Shown here in pieces: positions 39,601 through 48,600 of a stretch of DNA of 64,000 nt. The notes beneath the pieces were generated by a model, which saw nothing but the letters and a program-made list of their open reading frames with translations, ran no database searches and had not been told where the DNA came from. The position numbers were made by a program, and so were the translations under genes. Source of the stretch: Xylocopa sonorina (taxonomy: Eukaryota > Arthropoda > Insecta > Hymenoptera > Apidae); assembly GCF_050948175.1 (NCBI RefSeq), contig NC_135205.1, forward strand, positions 7,043,795-7,107,794. Reading direction: 5' to 3'. Position 1 is the first letter of the stretch, and every line of letters begins with the position of its first letter.

Positions 39601-42600
39601 ATTTATTGTTGAACGCGGATGATCGTTCCGATACTTTTGAACGGATCTGTACCTTTCACAAGAGTGTATGCATGCGCAGAGGTACATACGTGATCGGGTT
39701 CCTCGGGGTCCACTCTTCGTCCCATTTCCCCGTTATCTCGTTATATCGCGCAGAGGTCGGAGGAGAATAGGAAGAAGAAGTGGAACTGGAAGGAGCGAGG
39801 ATCCCCGCGGAGCGGTCGTCTCTTCACGTGGCAATGACAGGACTGAGTTGGCCAAGGTTGTGCCAAGGCAGGAGAAGGCGGGCGAGCCGCGTATAAAATC
39901 TATCCGTGCTCGCGGGAAAACGTCCTGGCACCGTGCCAGTGGAACAGGCATAGATGTTACTCGTTCCGCGGTGGTAGGCTCGAAGCAGGAAGAAAGGGAA
40001 CCGCGCGACCGGCTAATAAAAGACGGGAGTAACGTAATTCCACCCGCGCTCCAATAATAGCCAGGCCTTTTAACTTAACCAGCCTCCCGCCGTTGCCGCG
40101 CTCGCTATCCCCTCGACGTATTTTCATCGGCGATGATTTACGAGGACGCGCGAGTACTCGCAACAAACTACGAGATCGCGCTAGTTGCCTGAAAAGTTGA
40201 TCCGCCGATGATGAATCATAGCAGCAGCAGCAGCAGCAGCAGCAGCACCGCCGCGAAGGGTTAAACCCCGTAACCACCGTTCATCCTGACGATTAGTAGA
40301 ATGCGTTACACTTATGCACCGCGAGCTATTTATGGGCCGCTGAACCGGCTCGAAGAGAATGTCCTTTTCCCTCTGAATCGCGAAAGCGTCGCGGATGTCT
40401 CTCTACCGGCAGAGAATGCAGATCACAGGGGAACGGTCCGCGCTTACTCCGCTTGGAATTCAACATTTTTACTCGTTCCTACACGCGGATTCTCCTACCC
40501 GTTTCTTCCTTACCCATATGACGTAGCTTCGCGCATAATTCTATCGCTTAACTATGCTCGAATTACCTCGAGCTATTGCTCGGGATAATAACATACGAGC
40601 ATACGATTAGTAGAGCTAGACACGAACGATAGGATACCGCTACGGGATCCCACCTAAATTCGGATCAAAGCTACCGATAGACCTACCGTGCGACGTATAC
40701 GTAGTAGAAGACAAAACGAAATGAAACGCCATAAAAAATTTACAAGGTACGATGGTCTCGTAAAAATACTCGTTTTATGGATCGCGCTGTAACCTCGTTC
40801 GAAGATAACTGCTCTCGCGTCTGTTTCGCGCTTCTAATAGCCGGGAAATTCGGAGCGTTGAATTAGTTATCGAGCAGAGGCACGAAAATAACGATCGATC
40901 GGTCGATTCGAACTTATCCGAGTCAAGTGAAAAGAGAGCAACTCGAAGAAAGACATCCAACAGATGCCCGAGGAACGACGATGGGTTACAATGTTAACGC
41001 GCCTCGTGCCTTATTCCATACGACCGACCAACCGTTCCGTATGGTCACGATAGACCCATAAACAAACGCGTGGGCAGACGTTCGGTACAACACCTGTTCA
41101 TATTTAGTCTTATTTAGTTTAGTGTTTCACCTGGCACACTATCTCTTTGCTCGTCCCACTATTCTCTATCGGTCGAGACGGCGAGTTAGAACAGGCACAC
41201 CGCGGAGCCAGCGTTGTAAGCACAAGTGTTTAGCGTACAGTCGAACGAGCTGGCGGGCACCAAACCAAAAAAAAAAAAAAAAAAAAAAGCCCGCCCTTAT
41301 TCAGAGAGAGCCGCGTGGGTGAAAATCTATTGTTCCGCCAGGCAACCGGTTACCGACATTAAAATTAACCCTTTAACTCCTCCCTTCTGGCTTTCAGCCG
41401 CGCGGTTAGAACAATTCGGACGATTCGAATGGTAAATTGCTACGCGAGCTGCGAATGCAACAGTTGTGCCGTGTAACGATCGATGCGCGATTATATTACT
41501 CGCACGGACGACGTACAAAGATAACTGATGAGAAGCGATCTATCACGCGTCGATATCATCGATACGCAAATAAAATCGGCAATTCCGAGCCACACGTGGC
41601 CGCAATTACACGTGTCTGTCCAACTTGGCCGTGAAATTCAATGAAGGTGTTTTATAGTCAATTAATGGCTGCGGGAAAATTGTTCGGAAAATACAATGTA
41701 CAAGTATTTACGTGCAGCTTTTGCGCGCGAAGATGGATTATTGTTGATTCGCGTCACACGCGAACCACTCGTCCACCTCGACGTTTCGCAGACCGATCAA
41801 CGAATTAAAATATATTTTTCCTTTTTCTTTTCCCTTTTCTCTTTTTCTTTCTCCCCCTTTGAAATCGCGCAATCATCTTCCAAAAGAATCGAAGTATCAT
41901 CGAAGAATATTTCGACGATGAGGGTTTCACTCTTTTAAACGAGCCAAAAAATGAGTCACCACTAGTTTCAACCGCAGACAAATGTTTCGCACTCTCGTTT
42001 CTAACAACATTGGGAACAGCGTTTGATAAAATTAACATTATGGTTATTCGTAAAGTGCTGGCACAGTTCAAGTGTATTTCCATTACAATGAAACGAACGA
42101 ATGTTTAATCTAGTGACCCAAGAATTCTATTATCCTAAGGTTAAGTAATAGATTCTACACGCACACCGTGTTATCTTAATCGTTCGGTTCGATAGAAAAT
42201 TCTGATCGACGCAAATGATACCTGGCGAAAAGAAAGTCGCAGCAATTTCGTTTCGATTATTAATTAACTTCAGCTCGCGTTAAGTGCCGACTAGATTTAA
42301 CATTCGAATAGGCATTTTAATGGACGCGCATTTATGAATCGAAATACGATTTACGTTGAAAGCCGAGTGAAAAAATATCGCGTTATATTTATTCTGCACA
42401 CTCAACCGCAACCGCAACGTGATATTCGGCAGATCGAAGTTACTCGGCGACGAGGAACGTTAAGAAACACGAAAACAGCAGTTTTCTGAGTACAAATACC
42501 GAATACTGACGGAATTATTGGGACGAGAAAGTAATTGCGAAAGAGTAAATTCTATCTTTCGTATAAACGATAAAACGCGGTGGACGCGTATTATAATCGA

Positions 42601-45600
42601 GAGGCGAAACGCGAACACGGACGGATAAAATTGACACGACGGATATTCGATCGGGTATCGGTCAAACGAGGACAGGAAACGCGAAAGAAATTGAAACGTT
42701 CGGGGTTAATGATTGGTCGGTCGAGTCGCGGCTAACACCGAACCGGAGAACCCGTAAACCGTTTGTTAACATTCCTTTTCCTGAATGTTCGCGGAGTCAA
42801 GGCCGGTACCTTAACTGTAAAACCGGCTCCGAAGGAGATGCAACTTGACTCGACGAAGGGAGAACCAGCGTTTAAGTCAACCGAGTCATAAGTATCAATT
42901 TCGGGGTCGAAAGAATCGCATTCGGCATTCCTCGAGAAGGAATAACCGAGCGACTCGTGTAATTGATAACTCAGTTTTTATCGTCCACATTCTTTTTATT
43001 CCCACCGAATCCCGCCAATATTTCTACGTTATTGCCGCAATAATTATCGCCGCATAGACGACTTTTAACAGCTAACGGACGTACTTTGCGCGACGCGCTT
43101 AGAACCTTGCCAGATGAACGGGGGAAGGGAACGAAAAAGGAAGATCGAACGAAACTCTAATGAGACGAGCCGCGCATTGTTCGAACGATACATTCTTTCA
43201 CGCGTCGGAATGCGAAATGAGCAGCGTTATCGGCGAACAGACAGCTATTCCCGACTATCGACTGGCAGAAGAAACGCGATTGCAATTGCAAACCACCAGC
43301 CCGGCTAGTAGAAACATAAATAACCCTAATAAAATCCCCTGCAATATATTGCGAGCAATGAAAACCAGTTGATTATGAAAATTATGCTTCCCCTTTTTAT
43401 CTTCCTCTTTCAGGGAACCAACCGTGACGTTATAGCAGCTTGATATCGCGAATTAATTATCGCGCTAGCTGTTAGCGCGAGGACCTCGAGGGTGTCTTGC
43501 TTCGATGTTTTTGCGCTGACCCTGACAACGCCACGGTCTATGGCAACCTTATTAAATCAAGAAAAAAAAAAAGAAAAAAAAATGAAGAAAACGCCTCTTT
43601 TCGATCGAAACGTCTCGTTCTTATCTAGCGCATTTTGTTTCCGAGTTTAATTAACGGGCGAGAATCACATAAATTACATTCCGATCCCTTTTCTTTCTTT
43701 CGCGTAAGTGATTCTTATGTTTTTTCACCCGATGAACAGATTGCGCGAAATCCACATTATTCCTATGGAGCACGGTAATTGCAAATGAATCGCGTTGCCT
43801 TGTGAAATTGACTGGCGAGGCATGATTCGATGCCGTCGTCGTCGCGTTACTCTTATCTCCCGTATCGGAGCAGAGAAATTAAAATACAACGCAAATACTA
43901 GTACATCCAAGCAAAAAACTATGTATGTAACTTAAAAAAAATAAAATGTCATATAAATTATAGACTGTGGTTTTACATAACACACACACCGCGACTACCG
44001 ATGAGAACGCAAATTGCACACTTACTTCGCAAAATTGCGATACTTGACTCCCGCACGAGCGATATTTCTATATTTTCTGATATTCCGTTCCTAAAGATAG
44101 ACGAAAAGCGTCGCAAAGAAACGGTCGAGCGTAGCCGGTCGCGTATTATCCGATGATGAGATAATAACGCGAACAGGGTACTACCGCGCGGTGTCGCGAT
44201 GTTACGTAGGACAATCTCGATTGCGCGATCGTTACCGCGTGTTGCCGGTCGATTAAAAGTGATTGCAAAATATTGCGCCAAGTGGCGCTTACACGAGCAA
44301 CGACAAGAAAGTTACGGACACGACGAATAGCCGCGAACTTGAATAATTTTTGCGCAACACGCTGCAACCGGAGCGTGCAGAAAAAAAAAGCAGCCAGAGA
44401 TTTAACGAACAACCGTGAAACCGAACGATGGTGTACCGATAAATTCGCGGCAGGAGATAATCGGCGGGTAAAAATGTAAGCGTGCGACTGGAGACAGGGG
44501 AAAAAGTAAACCCTCGAGCTTGGAGGGAACGGCGGGCCTTTACGAGAAGCGCGAAGGGAAGTTAGCTCCAGGCTAATTCCTGTTCTCGGGCTTATGATCG
44601 CATCGCGGCGCGGCCTGGTGAGTGCTTAATGTCGTCTAGACCGGATGGACAGCGAGTACATTCGTCAAGTGGAATCGCCTATTACTTTCCCCGGAATCGG
44701 TATGCGTTTAGGAGGAAACTGGCTCCAGGACAACGGTCTATCGAGAAAAAGAAAGAGAGGAGAAAGGTGGAGAGGACACGGAAAGGTTTCGCGTAGGGTA
44801 GGGGAAAAGCTTGGCAAAGATTCAAACAGTGATTGCAAGGGCCTGTCTCAGCGGAGCGCGTCCGGAATATTTCTCCTTACTTTCCTCTGTGTCTGGACCT
44901 TTCTTCGTCTCCCTTTTTCACGATGCCTCCGAGAGTACTCACGCTCGTATCGACGGATATACGGTGAAATATTCGGTGACGATTTATATCGGCGAAAAAA
45001 ACCGCGAACACGGCGATATTCTCTTATATTAGGAGGTCCCGGGTGGAATCGTAAAAAGTCGCGAGCGTGGCAGGACTTCGATGCTATCGGCTAGCAACTT
45101 TCAATCGGAGCCCTACGTGTTTACAAATGCCCAGAGCAGCGCGATCAAATTTTCTCTATAAATATCGCACAGGAGCTGCCGACGTAACTCGATCGATCCG
45201 CAGATCTGTCCCCGTGAAATTCTACCAGATATCTCGGAAGGGAAGAGAGCCGTCTGATAAATTCAGCCAACCAATTGCTACGTGAAACAGAATTTATAGA
45301 GCCAAGTCGGCGGTTATCAGTTTCGTAAAGTGCGAAATAATGCGCGGTAAAGATATCTCGCGTTTGTCAGAGGAAACCTCGAAATAAATAGAACCACCGC
45401 AGCCGCGACACGTCCAACGATAGCGAGTCGAGAGGGTATGCGTGCACGCAGGCCTATGCGCGACTCCTTTTCGTCCTTTCTTCTCTTCCCTCTTCTACCG
45501 TCCTCGTTCGCTCGAGCGTTCACGGGGAATTAACGACGCGACGAGTGCACAATCGTCGAAAATATAATCGAAAGTTAACGAATAAACGAATTTAAGGATC

Positions 45601-48600
45601 GCTATGGGACGGTCTGCGGTGTGCGGGCAAATGTAGGAAGCGGTCGAAAGGCAGGAACAGAGAGGAGACAAGCCGGTTGTGCGACGACGCGACGCGAGGG
45701 ACCACGAGGAGAAGAGAAAGGAAAAGAGCGAGAACGACGGGTAAACTGGGAAAGAAGCGTGAAAGGATCGCTGGGCGTGTCCAGACAGATCGAATCGAAA
45801 ACCCGCTGCTTTATTAAGGCGGCGGGGTCAATGCTGGAATACGGGCCGCGATAAAGACAGTGCAATTCTCTTTACTACTCGGACTAAAGCCCGTATTACT
45901 CGAGCGGAACTTACACGCGCCGGTCCGTGACATTTCTTCCATTAACGATCCGGAGTTTCGACAAATATAGGCACGAATCTTTATGCCCACGGAACAGACG
46001 TGCATTCTTCAACTTTTAGAACCGTTTTTATGGTACATCGGCTCGCAAAACATCTTCCCCGGCGCATCACTTTTCCGGGTTCGGGAACGTAAGACATAAG
46101 TTTCTATCATTTACAGCAATCTTTACGCTTCTCGTAAACCCCGTGCCGCTTTTAAATAATCAACCCCGGGCAATCGTAAAACAGCGTACCGTAATTCAAA
46201 CAAATATGACTGTTAAAAACAACAAACAGCCTTTAGGAACCGGCTATCCGGCGTGGTTAACGCTCGCGAACGCGGCCTCGCACGTTTCGCGTAAAATTGA
46301 TGAAACGCCCCGTTTCCGGAAGAGCGCACCCGTCAGGCGCCAGGAAGTCGTGACACGGCACTGTCGCTCCACGTGGCTCACGTACGAACCGTTCATGACA
46401 CGTGTATGTAAGTACGTGGACGCTACCACGCAGCAACGCAAACACACACACACGCTCTCTTTTTATTTTCTCTTTCCGTTCTCTTTTTCCGACAATCAAC
46501 AAAACTGACGAACAAAAAGGCGACAGTCTCGTTTGCTGTAAAAATTAACTTCAAGAGTCGATAACGGAGGAAGGGGAATAATAACGCGGTAATGTGCAAT
46601 AGAGGTGGTAGGATGTCTCTGACCAAAACTGTTACACACTCTTCCTCGACCGAAAAGGAAGAACGCCGAGCACGTTTTCTTATTGTATCCGATACTTTTT
46701 ACCGGATACGATTTATTTGGTATGACAACAACGCGACACGATATGTGTCGGGCTTCATTATTCGGTCTACCCTTAAGAATCACGATTAAAAGTGTGTCAT
46801 ACGCGGGGAAAATTCGACGACGTATCATCGTGCTATGAAACAGATAACATTATCTCCGACGATTACGATTTAAATGTCCATTAGATATCGCTATCAATTA
46901 CGCGATAATTCTAATATATCGAACACATCTTCCCAAATGTAAAGATTGTAATAATCTTTTCTAAACGTTTGTAACCTTTAATTAAAAGGCACCGCCAGGT
47001 TTTAACAGCAGCGCTTAAGCTCGTTTCAAAGGTGGAAAACGCTTCTCGAGGCAAAGACTCGACCCTACGTTGAAACGCAAATCGTTTGCGTATCGTGTAA
47101 ACGTTGTAAAAAAAGTCCCTACCGTTTTATCTCTCGCGAAAGAGATCCTTTGCCTCTTTAGCCTCCGTACCGAAGTACTTAACGGCGAGTTCTAATGAAT
47201 TTTTCATCCCCTTTGTGCGGCCCTCTTTGGGTAAAGTTTGCTCTGGAAATGGCTCTTAACCCCGTTGCGGCCTTTCCAGCTTTTACGTTTCATAAAATAA
47301 ATAAATGTGGAAAGAGTACGAAGTAACGCGCGAGCGTTCATCTCAGCTTTGTTATCTACCCAAATGTTTTAACTACAACCACCCTACCCCCTATGCAAAT
47401 ATGTAGAAGAGGAGCAATGTTGTCGCGCGCGATACCTTTGCATATGCATCGCCAGCAACGAATCCCACCTTTCCTTTTCTAGATGCGGGTCGTTTCTGAA
47501 AGGTCGAGAAATCCTCGAAAACGGCAATTAAACAAATAATCCTGGCCGGCTGCAAAGGATCGGACAGAAGCCCGGCAGGGAAGGGAGGGAAAACTCGACA
47601 CCTGGTCCTTGATGCAAACCTACCTAGCTCGCCTAGCCTTCTATAGAAATGCCCGCGTCTTTTCACCGAAGGAAAACGAAACATTTCCGTGGGCCCTTCT
47701 CAAAGAAAAGGTTTAACAGCGGCAGCTGCCGCCGCTGGCCATATTGTGAAAGCGTAACAGTTGTCCACCAATGTACCTGCCCTGCCTTAATTGGCCATTG
47801 TTGATCGGCATCGGAGGTGTCGTGGCAAACGCTCGACCATCGCGATAACTTCACCCGAGATTCTTCTCCTTTTTCGTTAATTTCAATAATCTACTCGAAT
47901 TATCTCTGGCACAGAGAGAGAGAAAGAGAGAGAGAGAGAGAGGTGAAAGCGGTGTATCAAACGAACGATTCATCATCGTAGGGAGTGTCAGCTCTATCGA
48001 TCATTTTCAACGTGGATCAATTATCTTTTTTAAAACATTAAACTACCTTTACATCACACGCGACGCGGCCTGTACGCACTCTGGTTGGTTTTCTCCTACG
48101 TAGTGGTCGTTACCCAATGAGCAAACGGTACCGAAAACCGCAGCTCTCGAACCGAACTCTCCCAGCCGAATTCGAAAGTCAATTTTACGGGCGACAGTAC
48201 CTTTTGCATAATACGTGCGTGCAGCCATCCCAAATTTCGCTTCGACCACGAAACGGGCGAAGACTTCATTCAAACATGCTACCATGGAACCAGAAGTAGC
48301 GTACGAAATGGATTGTCGTTATCATTAAACCAACAACTTATAAAAGGCTGACGAAAGTATTACAACGTACGTGTTAACAAGTGAATAGGACAGATTAGAA
48401 CGGTGAACTATGTTTCACATCGGTGAAAAATAAGTAGAGAAGAAAAAAAGTATGATAACTCTATGCTCTTCTTAAAAATTCCCCGGGTCTTTTTACACTT
48501 AAATCACTCGTAACAACGATGGATTATCAGGCGCCATGGTTCGTTATCAGACAGCAAGAGTGTTTGAATCTACGGTCGTTAACCATTGATTACTGTGTCG

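Noticed and set aside
39957..40277. Frame with a run of cysteines
   Set aside because: The run is the AGC microsatellite read in the opposite strand; the rest is basic, motif-free sequence.
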